64,000 nt of DNA from the NCBI GenBank assembly GCA_002722095.1, contig PBKG01000002.1:245550-309549 (forward strand), read 5' to 3'. Under the pieces are notes generated by a model. It was not told the origin of the DNA. It did no database searches and saw nothing but the letters and a program-made list of their open reading frames with translations. The stretch is from Rhodospirillaceae bacterium. GTDB lineage: Bacteria > Pseudomonadota > Alphaproteobacteria > UBA8366. Position numbers and translations under genes: made by a program. Numbering within the stretch: position 1 is the stretch's first letter; every line of letters begins with the position of its first letter. Shown here piece by piece: positions 24,505-33,406 of this stretch.

Positions 24505-25012
24505 TAATTCGGTCGAGCACATCGGCGCCGAGGCCGACGCTGTCGTAGTGCGCTCTGACCTTTTCGATGCGCGTGAACACATCTTCGTAGCCGGTCTGAT
24601 TGCCGTCCTCATCGACCATGATGAGCGGGCCGAAATTGTGGAATAGGGTTAGCATATGGCCCTCGGTCGGGGTCACGATCAGCGTGTGGGTCTCGCCGGC
24701 AGGCTCATAGATGAACGTGCCTTTCCGCGCTTCCCATTCGTGTTCCAGATAGCCCCAGCTGCCGTCGAGCGTATAGCCGGTAACCGGCGCCGGATGGCGG
24801 TGCCGCCCGATCACGCCCTCTTTGGTCGCGCGGGTAAGATTGACCCAGGACCCTTGCGTGACGTTGTACATCAGTGGGCGGAACCATATCCCTTCGCCGC
24901 GCGGCACCCATAGCCGCTCATCCTCGCCCTCGGTGTGAATGACAAGTTCCTTTTTCGCCTCCGGCGGTAGGGGAACCTCGATCGCTTTCATATCGATGGC
25001 GGTGGCGGACAT
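24497..25012 (-). CDS. Cupin protein, 2,4'-dihydroxyacetophenone dioxygenase-like
   Basis: 171-residue cupin. The HRHPAPVTGYTLDGSW block (around residues 70-86) gives the first cupin metal motif with two His, and EPAGETHTLIV gives the second His; WGYLEHEWEARKGTF lies between. This layout is that of the DAD family, mononuclear iron dioxygenases that cleave aryl ketones between carbons. The name is by family resemblance only; an acetylacetone-dioxygenase-like role is an alternative. It overlaps the end of the dehalogenase gene tail to tail. Confidence 0.75.
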   Translation of the reverse strand: MSATAIDMKAIEVPLPPEAKKELVIHTEGEDERLWVPRGEGIWFRPLMYNVTQGSWVNLTRATKEGVIGRHRHPAPVTGYTLDGSWGYLEHEWEARKGTFIYEPAGETHTLIVTPTEGHMLTLFHNFGPLIMVDEDGNQTGYEDVFTRIEKVRAHYDSVGLGADVLDRIIM

Positions 25013-25145
25013 GGTTGGTGCCTCACGTTAATTGTGCTTCCGGCACTTTAAGCATGTTGACGGATATCTGGCCAGCAAACTGAATCGAGTGCCATTTGTC
25101 GCCGAAAGCTGTTGAAAGAAATGAATAAATCCGTGGCCCGATACT

Positions 25146-26015
25146 CTACTCAAACGTCGCGTTTGCCAGCGTACTCACCGTTCCTTCGGGCGTGATCGAC
25201 CAGAGTTCTGCGCCTTGATCTGTCGGCTTGCCGGCGATCTTGAACGGTGCGGTATCGAACAACGGGGCGCGAGCCTGAAAACGGAAGCTTTTTAGCGTTT
25301 TGCCCGGATTTTCTTCCAGCGCCAACTCGGCTAGCAGGCTTGCGGCCAGTGGGCCGTGCACGACCAAACCGGGATAGCCTTCGACCTCTGTTACGTATTT
25401 GCGGTCGTAGTGAATCCGGTGCGTGTTCCAGGTGCTCGACGAATAGCGATAGAGCATCACCGGATCAGGGGTGATCTCGCGGATATAGGCGTGATCGTCC
25501 GGGGCCGATTTGCCTTGGCCGCTGCCGCCTTTGCCATCGTTGGCATCTTTGGGCGGGTCGTCGCGATAGACGATATTTTGCGTTTCGCTCACGGCTAAGT
25601 CGCCATCTTCGCCGAAGAAATCCTGGCGTACCTTGCAAAAGATCAGCGTGCCGGTGCTGCCTTCCTTCATGGTGACGTCTTCGATGGTTGCGGTCTTCGT
25701 GTGGGTCTCGCCGATGACCAATGGCTTTTCGTAGACGATCTCGGCGCCCGCGAACATGCGGCGGGGCAGTGGAACCGGTGGCATGAAGTCGCCGCGCGCC
25801 GGATGGCCGTCGGGCCCGATGCCGGACTGGTTCACTTTCGACTTGAAAAAGAAATAGTGACACATAGGCCCCATCGGATCGCCTTCGGCCGGGCGGTCGT
25901 CCCGGTCCAGCAGGCCGTAATATTGATGGATGGGCTGTACGCAAGAGCGTTCTTCTTCGGTGTCGCTCTTGCCGACCCATGTCTTCAAATGATCGATATC
26001 GACTTCGGTCATCAT
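25146..26015 (-). CDS. MaoC/FAS1-type dehydratase, mesaconyl-C4-CoA hydratase-like
   Basis: 289-residue double-hotdog protein. ATG 26015 is preferred because AGGGGG lies just upstream; the longer frame to 26126 has no support. The N-terminal half carries PLPRRMFAGAEIVYEKPLVIGE, and the C-terminal half TWNTHRIHYDRKYVTEVEGYPGLVVHGPL, which contains the hydratase His/Asp pair. This domain pattern is that of mesaconyl-C4-CoA or itaconyl-CoA hydratases and related enzymes of branched dicarboxylate breakdown. A glycine-rich insert (KGGSGQGKS) separates the halves. It is divergent from the mandelate-racemase-family operon. Confidence 0.82.
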   Translation of the reverse strand: MMTEVDIDHLKTWVGKSDTEEERSCVQPIHQYYGLLDRDDRPAEGDPMGPMCHYFFFKSKVNQSGIGPDGHPARGDFMPPVPLPRRMFAGAEIVYEKPLVIGETHTKTATIEDVTMKEGSTGTLIFCKVRQDFFGEDGDLAVSETQNIVYRDDPPKDANDGKGGSGQGKSAPDDHAYIREITPDPVMLYRYSSSTWNTHRIHYDRKYVTEVEGYPGLVVHGPLAASLLAELALEENPGKTLKSFRFQARAPLFDTAPFKIAGKPTDQGAELWSITPEGTVSTLANATFE

Positions 26016-26115
26016 GTCCCCCTTGGTTACGCTATCCCTTAGTCCAAGGGCGGGTGATTTGCAATTGGGAGATGCTCGACTATCATGCGGCAAATTTTCC
26101 GATGGGGAGGAAACA

Positions 26116-27288
26116 ATGAAAATCACCGATGTGCGGGCCTATGCGCTCGAGGTGCCGATGACCGAGAAGATCAGTGCGCCGATCGGCTTTCCACGTGCCG
26201 AAGAAGTGGAGGGCGTTGTGTTCGCCGCCTACCGGTCGACCTTGGTTTTCGTGGATACGGACGAAGGGATCACCGGTGTCGGCGAGTGCATGACCCGGTT
26301 GTCGGGCACCGCGCTGCGCGATATTTGCCTGACCTTGAAACCTCTCCTCATCGGCCGCGATCCGCGCGATGTGGAACTGATTTGGGACATCATGTGGTGC
26401 ACCATGCTGAACCGTGGGCACGTGATGGGCTTCTATCAGGAAGCCATGGCCGGGATCGACTGCGCGCTTTGGGATATCTGGGGCAAGCATGCGGGTGAGC
26501 CAGTCTGGCGCCTGTTAGGCGGCGATACCAATCCCAAACTCTGGTGTTATGCGTCGTCGCTCCGGCTTCGCAGCATGGACATCCTTCGTGACGAAATCGA
26601 CCAGCACAAGGAAAACGGTTTCGATTCCATGAAGATCAAGATCGGCAAGGATCCGATGGATTGGCGCTCGGAAATGAAGACGGTCGAAGCGATCCGCAAA
26701 CATGCGGGCGACGACATCATGCTGATGGCCGACGTGAACTGTAACTACGGGCACGATCTCAAGACAGCGCTCGAGGTGGGCCGCGCCTTACAGGATCAGG
26801 GCCTCTATTGGTACGAAGAGCCGCTCTATCCGGACGATGTGGACGGCTACGCCTATCTCCGCGATCATCTCGACATCCGCATCGCTGCCGGCGAGGCAGA
26901 TTTCAACAAGAACAGCTTTGCCCGTTTCTTACGGAGGGATGCGCTCGATATTATCCAGCCCGATGCGGCCCGGACCGCGGGTATCACCGAGACCCGCAAA
27001 ATCGCCGATATGGCCAACGCTTTTCGGGTGCAATACGCACCGCATACCGGGTCGTCGTCGAACATCATCATGACGATTTCGATGCATCTCGCGCGATATG
27101 CAACCAACTTCCTGATTTACGAATATATGCAAAGCAACTGGAACAAGACCCAGGAGAATCCGCTTCGCGACGCGCTTTGCACCTTGCCGATCAAGGAATT
27201 CAAGGACAGCCACCTCGTCATGGAAGACGTGACCGGGCTTGGCATCGAAATCAACATGGAAGTGGTCGAGAAATACGCGCTGCCGTAA
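26116..27288 (+). CDS. Mandelate racemase/muconate lactonizing enzyme family protein
   Basis: 390-residue enolase-superfamily enzyme. The start ATG 26116 follows GGGGAGG. Catalytic elements: KIK (Lys173, Lys175) as the first base, metal ligands Asp206 (MADVNCNY), Glu235 (YEEPL) and Glu260 (AAGEAD), and His310 (YAPHTGS) with Asp283 as the His-Asp dyad. The KxK plus His arrangement belongs to the mandelate racemase subgroup, which either racemises 2-hydroxyacids or dehydrates acid sugars. First gene of the operon with the two MaoC-like genes (10-base gap). The substrate is unknown. Confidence 0.92.
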   Translation: MKITDVRAYALEVPMTEKISAPIGFPRAEEVEGVVFAAYRSTLVFVDTDEGITGVGECMTRLSGTALRDICLTLKPLLIGRDPRDVELIWDIMWCTMLNRGHVMGFYQEAMAGIDCALWDIWGKHAGEPVWRLLGGDTNPKLWCYASSLRLRSMDILRDEIDQHKENGFDSMKIKIGKDPMDWRSEMKTVEAIRKHAGDDIMLMADVNCNYGHDLKTALEVGRALQDQGLYWYEEPLYPDDVDGYAYLRDHLDIRIAAGEADFNKNSFARFLRRDALDIIQPDAARTAGITETRKIADMANAFRVQYAPHTGSSSNIIMTISMHLARYATNFLIYEYMQSNWNKTQENPLRDALCTLPIKEFKDSHLVMEDVTGLGIEINMEVVEKYALP

Positions 27289-27298
27289 GGATCAAAAC

Positions 27299-27772
27299 AT
27301 GGCTAAAGAACGAACGGTCCTCGATTTCGAGGAAGGGGATTTTTACGAACCGGTGGAATTCACCGTCACACCGGAATTCAACCAGCAATACTGCTTTGGC
27401 GAAGAGGATTACCATCCGCGCTATGTCACGGGTGTCGACGGCAATCCGCCGTTGGTCCATCCCGGCCTGCTGTTGAACATGACCAACTATTCCAAGCCGG
27501 CGGATTATCGTCTGCCCGAAGATCACACTTCATTGCAGGCGGGCGACGAAACACGGTTCAAGGGGCACGCCTTTGTGGGCGATAGTTTCCGGGTGACCTA
27601 TCAGCGGACCAAGAATTTCGAGAAGCGTGGCCGCAATTATTTCGAACATCGCATGATCCTGACGAATTCGAAGGGCGAAGAATTGATGGAGCGGATCACG
27701 CTCTCCACCTTGTTCAGCCGGAAATGGGCCGAAGAGAAGAAGGCGCGCGACGCGTCGAAGGAGGCGTCGTGA
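27299..27772 (+). CDS. MaoC-like hotdog protein, small subunit type 1
   Basis: 157-residue single-hotdog protein related to the N-terminal (non-catalytic) half of FAS1/MaoC dehydratases: DFEEGDFYEPVEFTVTPEFNQQYCFGE, then PLVHPGLLLNMTNYSKP, then GDETRFKGHAFVGDSFRVTY. ATG 27299 starts 10 bases after the preceding stop; residues encoded further upstream lie inside the racemase gene and are rejected. It overlaps the next gene as GTGA, suggesting the two form a heterodimeric hydratase like mycobacterial HadAB (inference). Confidence 0.8.
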   Translation: MAKERTVLDFEEGDFYEPVEFTVTPEFNQQYCFGEEDYHPRYVTGVDGNPPLVHPGLLLNMTNYSKPADYRLPEDHTSLQAGDETRFKGHAFVGDSFRVTYQRTKNFEKRGRNYFEHRMILTNSKGEELMERITLSTLFSRKWAEEKKARDASKEAS

Positions 27773-28209
27773 GCAGAATCGGCAAAGATGCCGCGGTCGG
27801 CGATGTGTTCGACGGCGCGGCAAGAAAGGTTTCGCTCGAACGGATGCAAATGTTTTCCGGCGGGCCGTTGTCCAATGTGCCCGATTGGCCATCGATCAAC
27901 GTGCATACGGATCTCGAGTTTGCGAAAGCGACCGGAGTGCCGCGGCCATGTGCATCGGGTACCCAGTATCAGGGCTATATGGTCTCGTTCATGCTCGATC
28001 TATTCGGCGAGGACTGGATGCTAGACGGCACCATGCAGTTCAAGCTGATCAAACTGGTGCTGGAAGACGATGTCATCACGACCAAAGTCAAAGTCGCATC
28101 CAAAGAAGAGGGCGACGACGGGTCGGTGACCTATGGCCTCGAGATTTGGTCCGACAATCAGGACGATGAAGCTGTGGTGACGGGAACGGCGTCTGCGACA
28201 GTACGCTGA
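27769..28209 (+). CDS. MaoC-like hotdog protein, small subunit type 2 (catalytic)
   Basis: 146-residue hotdog protein. SINVHTDLEFAKATGVPRPCASG (about residues 43-65) matches the MaoC hydratase motif with catalytic His/Asp, so this is probably the active partner. It starts with GTG 27769, overlapping the previous stop by three bases (GTGA). Likely reversible hydration of an enoyl-CoA made downstream of the CoA ligase encoded at 29846 (inference). Confidence 0.8.
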   Translation: MSRIGKDAAVGDVFDGAARKVSLERMQMFSGGPLSNVPDWPSINVHTDLEFAKATGVPRPCASGTQYQGYMVSFMLDLFGEDWMLDGTMQFKLIKLVLEDDVITTKVKVASKEEGDDGSVTYGLEIWSDNQDDEAVVTGTASATVR

Positions 28210-28304
28210 CTTGGCAAAGGTGCCGGGTTCCGTTTAAACAAAGCCAATAAATTCGAAAAGCGGGCCAGCCTGTCGCTGAAGCCCGGTATACAGGGAGTGA
28301 TGCG

Positions 28305-29846
28305 ATGTCCGGTTACGACGAACCGCTGAAAGAGCTTAAGAAACGGCGCGAGTTCGCGCTTGCCATGGGCAAGCCGGAAATGCTCGAACGCATGAAGAAT
28401 GAAGGGCTGCTGAATGCGCGCGAGCGGCTCGACTATATCCTGGATAAAGACACTTTCGTCGAGGTCGGTCAGCTGGCATTGGGTGCCCGCGAAGAGCATC
28501 GTCATCGCACGCCGGCGGACGGTAAGGTTGGGGGTTTCGGCAAGATCGACGGGCGTATGGTCGGTATCGTATCGAACGATTTTGCGACCATGGGCGCATC
28601 CAGCGCGCTGAATAATCTCAAGAAGATGAAATATGTGAAGGATCAGGGCAGCAAACGGGGCTTCCCGCTGTTGTTCGTTGGCTCTTCGTCGGGTTCGCGA
28701 ATGCCTGACCGCATGGGCGCTCCCGGCCGCCTGATCATTGCTCAGGACCAGGCGGAATATCGCCGCTTGCGTCAGAGTCCTTGGGGCGTCGCTCAACTTG
28801 GCAGCTGTTATGGCTCGTCCACCTGGTATGCCTGCATGGCCGACTATGTGGTGATGCGTAAAGGGGCGACGATGGCGGTGGCTTCTAGCCGGGTGACGTC
28901 GCTTGCGATCAACCAGCCGGTGACCGATGAAGATCTCGGCGGTTGGCGCATGCATACGCGCACCAGTGGTCTAGTAGATGAAGCGTTCGATACCGATGAA
29001 GAGTGTCTCGACGCGCTCAAGCAATTCCTCTCCTACATGCCCAGTCATTCCAACGAAACGCCGCCGATCACGAAAGTACCGAAAGGCTCGGACGACCCGG
29101 TCGAGGGGATCATGGATATTGTCCCCGGCGATCGCAAAAAGGTCTACAACATGAAGCATGTGATCGAAGTGCTGGCGGACAAGGGCTCGGTCTTCGAAAC
29201 GAAACCCTCCTGGGGCAAGTCGGTAATAACTGCGCTTGGCCGGTTGAACGGGCAAGTGGTGGGCTTCTTGGGATCGAACCCACTTCATAAGGGCGGAGCG
29301 GCGGACCCGGACGGGTGCGCCAAGGCGACCGGGTTCCTTGTCTTGTGCGACAGCTTCAATATTCCGATCGTGATGCTGGTCGACGTACCCGGCTTCCTGA
29401 TTGGCGTAGAAGGCGAGCGCAAGGCCGCGCCCGGCAAGATCATCAACTGGATGAACGCGATTTCGCTCACCACAGTGCCCAAGCTTACGGTTGTTCTGCG
29501 CAAGAGTTATGGGCAGGCCTATATCAATATGGGTGGTAACAAAAACTCCGACGTATTCGCCATGTGGCCGACAGCGGATGTGGGCTTTATGGACCCGGAA
29601 ACCGGAGTCAATGTGGTGTTCGGTATCCGAAAAGAGGACGATCCGGAAGAATTCGAACGTTGCGTTGCGCAACTCGCCGAGGACGCGGCCCCTTGGGAGG
29701 TGGCGGTGATGTTCGAAGCGCAGGACATCATCGATCCGCGCGAAACACGCAAATTCCTGATCAACATGCTGGAAGTGCAGCAACTCCGGATGACTAACGG
29801 GGTTGGTGAGCATTTGATGTCCACCTGGCCCACGAGCATCGTTTAA
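28305..29846 (+). CDS. Acyl-CoA carboxylase/decarboxylase carboxyltransferase subunit
   Basis: 513-residue crotonase-fold carboxyltransferase of the PccB/MmdA type. Visible: GKVGGFGKIDGRMVGIVSNDFATMGASS (N-domain), LLFVGSSSGSRMPDRMGAPGR (oxyanion region), PLHKGGAADPDGCAKATGFLVLCDSFNIP and LVDVPGFLIG (C-domain), AYINMGGNKNSDVFAMWP. The usual partners, biotin carboxylase and biotin carrier, are absent from the window, so it may work with a distant biotin protein or act in a decarboxylase complex. It is coupled to the CoA ligase gene by TAATG at 29844-29848. Confidence 0.9.
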   Translation: MSGYDEPLKELKKRREFALAMGKPEMLERMKNEGLLNARERLDYILDKDTFVEVGQLALGAREEHRHRTPADGKVGGFGKIDGRMVGIVSNDFATMGASSALNNLKKMKYVKDQGSKRGFPLLFVGSSSGSRMPDRMGAPGRLIIAQDQAEYRRLRQSPWGVAQLGSCYGSSTWYACMADYVVMRKGATMAVASSRVTSLAINQPVTDEDLGGWRMHTRTSGLVDEAFDTDEECLDALKQFLSYMPSHSNETPPITKVPKGSDDPVEGIMDIVPGDRKKVYNMKHVIEVLADKGSVFETKPSWGKSVITALGRLNGQVVGFLGSNPLHKGGAADPDGCAKATGFLVLCDSFNIPIVMLVDVPGFLIGVEGERKAAPGKIINWMNAISLTTVPKLTVVLRKSYGQAYINMGGNKNSDVFAMWPTADVGFMDPETGVNVVFGIRKEDDPEEFERCVAQLAEDAAPWEVAVMFEAQDIIDPRETRKFLINMLEVQQLRMTNGVGEHLMSTWPTSIV

Positions 29847-32047
29847 TGGCGAAGTCGGACCCCATCGGGGCGCTATTCGAGACCGCACGGCAGGGCAGCC
29901 GGACTGCGCTCGATGAAAAAGACGGTAAGACTTGTTTGGCCCATTTTGGGCTCTCGGTACCGAACTCGGCAGTCGTCAAAGCGGCATCGGAAGCGGCAGC
30001 GGCCTGCAAAGATTTAAAGGCACCTTTCGTGGCTAAAGGCATGTCGCCCGACGTGCTGCACAAGTCGGATGCGGGTGGGGTGCGACTGAAATTGGCGGAT
30101 GCATCGGAAGTGGCCGAAGCGATCGAGGAAATCGGTACAGCTCTTGGTGCTCATACCGACAGAATTGATGGTTATTTGATCGAGGAAATGGCGCCGGCAG
30201 GGCACGAGTTGGTTGTCGGTGGCGTGCAGGATCCCCAATTTGGGCCCTTGGTTATGGTTGGTCTCGGTGGCGTGTTCGTCGAAGTGTTCGAAGACGTAGC
30301 CTTCGGGATTTGTCCGATCACCGCGCGCGATGCGGAGGCGATGCTGGACGAATTGAAATCCGCATCGGTGCTGGCGGGCGCACGCGGTGGCTTGGTCGCC
30401 GACCGCGCGGCCATTGTCGACGTGTTGCTCGCGGTTGGCGGTGAGGACGGCTTGCTGATGACCCATGGCGCGGATATTGCCGAACTCGACGTCAATCCGC
30501 TGATCGTCTCGGACGACGGTGCGGTCGCAGTTGATGCGCGGGTGGTACTGTCCGATGGCGCCTCGGACGTCAGTATCTCGACACCCTTGGAAAGCGCGGA
30601 AGAAGTGGCGGCCCGATTTAGACCGTTGTTCTCACCGAAAACGTTGGGAGTAGTCGGCGCGTCGTCGACCGGTGCCAACCGGCTGAATAACTACATGCGG
30701 TGGGTGAAAGAGTTTGGGTTCAAGGGTGACATTTACCCAATCCACCCGAGCGCTGACGAAATCGACGGGATGAAAGCCTATCCCAGTCTCGCGGACACGC
30801 CGGAACCGGTCGACTATGCCATGGTCGGCGTGCCGTCGGAAAAGGTGCCGCCGATTATCGCAGCTGCGGACGGACGGTGCAGATTTGCCCACATCATCGC
30901 TGCGGGTTTTGGCGAGAAGGGCACGCCGGAAGGCGACAAATTGCAAGACGAGCTTGTGGCGGCCGCCAAAACCGCAGGGGTCCGTTTGTTGGGCCCCAAT
31001 TGTAACGGCGGATTTTCGCCAAGAAGCCCCTATACCTACGTTAATGGCATGAAGCCGGAATTGGGCACGATCGGCTGCATTTCGCAAAGTGGCGGGCTCG
31101 GCATCGACGTGTTGCGACGGGGCGAAACCCGGGGGCTGCGCTTCAGTGGCCTGATGACCATCGGCAACGCGGCCGATTTGGGCCCGACTGAGATGCTCGA
31201 ATTCTATCTCGCCGATCCCGAGACCAAGATTGTCGGCATGTATGTGGAAGGCGTGCGTCACGGCAGGAAGTTTTTCGAGCTGTTGAAACGGAACAACGGC
31301 GACAAGCCGGTGGTGCTGTTGAAAGGCGGTCGCACCGAGCTTGGCCTCCAGGCCGCAGAATCTCATACCGGCTCACTCGCCGGAGACAATCAGGTCTGGC
31401 AAGCGCTGGCGCGTCAGACCGGGGCCGTTATCGTACATACCCTGGAGGAATATCTCGATGTGCTGGTCGCCTTCCAGAATATCGAGGTGCGGCCCGAGCG
31501 TCCCACTACCAGCGCGGCTATTTTCGGCAATGGAGGGGGCACCAGTGTATTGGCTGTGGATGGATTTTCGGAGCGCGGCATTCGCGTCGACCGCTTCGGT
31601 CCGGTAACGCAAGAAAAGCTTGACGATCTCGGACTGCCGCCCGGTTGCGCGCTCAACAATCCGATCGATACGCCAGGCGGCAGCATCCGCGTTGATAACG
31701 GTGCGATGGGCGAGCGCATTATGGAAATCGTCTACGCGAATGAAGACGTCCAAGCCTTTGTCCTGCACCTCAATATCCCGGTATTGATGCGCCAGGTCAT
31801 GCCGGGCCAGGACTTGTTGGTCAATTTAATGGATGGGGCCGATCGGGTGGAAGGTCGTTACCCCGGCAAAACCCATTTCCTTCTCGTGTTGCGTTCGGAC
31901 GGGCGTGCGGAAATGGATGACAAGAAACGCGAGGCGCGCGAGTGGGCATTGGCCCGGGGTTATCCGGTTTTCGACGAGCTAACCAATGCGGTAAATGCTC
32001 TCGCGGCAATCAGCAAGTACGAACTCTTCCTGGCCGGCCGCGACTAG
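29846..32047 (+). CDS. ADP-forming acyl-CoA synthetase, ATP-grasp domain first
   Basis: 733-residue acetate--CoA ligase (ADP-forming) family enzyme. Order: ATP-grasp domain about 20-225 (FVAKGMSPDVLHKSDAGGVRL, PLVMVGLGGVFVEVFEDV, ELDVNPL), CoA-binding domain about 255-375 (LFSPKTLGVVGASSTG), then the succinyl-CoA-ligase-like domain with phosphohistidine loop AESHTGSLAGDNQVW. This is the reverse of the order in the second such enzyme in this window (40123). It uses ATP to activate an acid, or runs backwards to make ATP. It overlaps the carboxyltransferase gene by one base and is the last gene of the catabolic block. Confidence 0.9.
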   Translation: MAKSDPIGALFETARQGSRTALDEKDGKTCLAHFGLSVPNSAVVKAASEAAAACKDLKAPFVAKGMSPDVLHKSDAGGVRLKLADASEVAEAIEEIGTALGAHTDRIDGYLIEEMAPAGHELVVGGVQDPQFGPLVMVGLGGVFVEVFEDVAFGICPITARDAEAMLDELKSASVLAGARGGLVADRAAIVDVLLAVGGEDGLLMTHGADIAELDVNPLIVSDDGAVAVDARVVLSDGASDVSISTPLESAEEVAARFRPLFSPKTLGVVGASSTGANRLNNYMRWVKEFGFKGDIYPIHPSADEIDGMKAYPSLADTPEPVDYAMVGVPSEKVPPIIAAADGRCRFAHIIAAGFGEKGTPEGDKLQDELVAAAKTAGVRLLGPNCNGGFSPRSPYTYVNGMKPELGTIGCISQSGGLGIDVLRRGETRGLRFSGLMTIGNAADLGPTEMLEFYLADPETKIVGMYVEGVRHGRKFFELLKRNNGDKPVVLLKGGRTELGLQAAESHTGSLAGDNQVWQALARQTGAVIVHTLEEYLDVLVAFQNIEVRPERPTTSAAIFGNGGGTSVLAVDGFSERGIRVDRFGPVTQEKLDDLGLPPGCALNNPIDTPGGSIRVDNGAMGERIMEIVYANEDVQAFVLHLNIPVLMRQVMPGQDLLVNLMDGADRVEGRYPGKTHFLLVLRSDGRAEMDDKKREAREWALARGYPVFDELTNAVNALAAISKYELFLAGRD

Positions 32048-32094
32048 GAATTGGCGAATCGACGCTATCGCGAACTGCTAAGTTGTGCTTAGTA

Positions 32095-32109
32095 TTAACC
32101 ACAATTTAA
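32095..32109. promoter_or_regulatory. CtrA-type site TTAA-N7-TTAA
   Basis: TTAA (32095-32098), seven bases, TTAA (32106-32109), with the first half extended to TTAACC as in the CtrA consensus. It is 48 bases before the start of the 32157 gene. The assignment rests on motif match only. Confidence 0.5.
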
Positions 32110-32156
32110 TTGATATTCGCTAACCATTGGCGATTTCCAACTTTATTGGTTTGTAG

Positions 32157-33257
32157 ATGGTTCTTGATGACTATATGAGCGAGTCCAATTTATTGGACGA
32201 GATCGCACCTCCTTCATTGGAGGAATACTATAGCGATGCCCAAAGCGAACCCGATCTGGACATGGATTCGCTGCACGCGTTGCCGCTGTCGATCGTGCCG
32301 TTCAAGACATCGGGACTAAAACGTTCCCGTATGATTAAAAATATCCAGCTTGAAAGTGTTGTCGAAATGTTCAAGGATGATTCGGCTGGTAGTGGTCAAA
32401 TAAAAATAAATCAATTACATTCTATGTTTGATTGGTCTGATGAAGAAGATAATAATGATCAGGCGATTATTCAAAAACTATCAGAAATGAACAGTTATGA
32501 TGTGTATACATTACGTATGAGTTTAAGGCAATTAGGAATTCCAGTTAATGACAATGAAGAGCTTAAGTTATCAGACAGTAAAAATAAAGAATTAGGTAAA
32601 TATATGGGTGATTTTACCCGACCTTTATTAAATCAAGTATATGGTGGTACTGACGTTCAGATCGATAATATTGATCAGTTAATTGATATGTTTAAATCGC
32701 CCGATCAAAAACGGGCGCTGGAAAATTTGCGCAAGCTCGCCCGTAGCCTGAAAATGGAATTACACGAGATTCCAAATTTTCTTGAGGATTACGGTGATAT
32801 TTTCCTCTCGCTTGCGTATTTTAAAGAATGCGTTGATCGAATAGTTCCAAATGTAGAAATATTTATAGAAGATATTAATACTTTTAAAGATAATTTCCAA
32901 TTAAAATCAGATAGAAATCTTATTAATACATGTGAATACATGGAAGATACTTTAACTCGTGTCAGCATGAGTTTGTCGGGCCGTTTCGAGAGCTTCGATA
33001 AGCACTCGCAAGACATGTGGAACGACATAAACCCCAACTCCTTTCACAAGGTGAAAGATATGATCGCTAGTCATCATGCCACGCTGGGCGGCGTTCTCTG
33101 CGGCTTAGCGGTGAAAATGGCCCGATGGCAGGAAAAATTCGGCGATGATCGAGGCGGGCCGGTTCAACGGTCGGAATTTTTGATGTCGGAAATGCGACAA
33201 GGCATCGAGAAAATCGAGAAAATCGAAAAGTCGGCACCGGATTTCTCACAAGTTTAA
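32157..33257 (+). CDS. Unknown 366-aa protein with AT-rich coding islands
   Basis: Not recognised. It begins with an acidic, disordered-looking segment (YMSESNLLDEIAPPSLEEYYSD), followed by predominantly helical sequence with NLRKLARSLKMELHEIPNFLEDYGDIFLSLAYFKECVDRIVPN near residues 190-235 and a charged C-terminus with IEKIEKIEK repeats. There is no signal peptide or membrane segment. Two stretches (about 32380-32700 and 32820-32960) are very AT-rich and use AGA, ATA and TTA codons, while the first 200 and last 300 bases have normal GC. A CtrA-type site upstream suggests cell-cycle or motility-linked expression. It stands alone between intergenic gaps of about 110 and 150 bases. Confidence 0.75.
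   Translation: MVLDDYMSESNLLDEIAPPSLEEYYSDAQSEPDLDMDSLHALPLSIVPFKTSGLKRSRMIKNIQLESVVEMFKDDSAGSGQIKINQLHSMFDWSDEEDNNDQAIIQKLSEMNSYDVYTLRMSLRQLGIPVNDNEELKLSDSKNKELGKYMGDFTRPLLNQVYGGTDVQIDNIDQLIDMFKSPDQKRALENLRKLARSLKMELHEIPNFLEDYGDIFLSLAYFKECVDRIVPNVEIFIEDINTFKDNFQLKSDRNLINTCEYMEDTLTRVSMSLSGRFESFDKHSQDMWNDINPNSFHKVKDMIASHHATLGGVLCGLAVKMARWQEKFGDDRGGPVQRSEFLMSEMRQGIEKIEKIEKSAPDFSQV
32401..32520 (+). other. AT-rich coding island 1 in the 32157 gene
   Basis: By direct count 32 of 120 bases are G or C (27%); the AT-rich zone extends from about 32380 to 32700. The reading frame is unbroken. Confidence 0.75.
32821..32940 (+). other. AT-rich coding island 2 in the 32157 gene
   Basis: By direct count 26 of 120 bases are G or C (22%). 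A normal-GC segment (about 32700-32820) separates it from island 1, and the gene returns to about 60% GC near 33121-33180. Confidence 0.75.
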
Positions 33258-33406
33258 TTCGCCCTTTGTTTGATGTTTTTTGGCCCGGAGTCGATTTGTC
33301 GGGGTGCAATTTTGTCTTTCGTCGCTTACATAGTGGAGACAAGGGGCGGGACGGATAGCCGTTTAGCGCCTCTATTTCGATAGATCGACTGCGGATTTGA
33401 CTTCGG

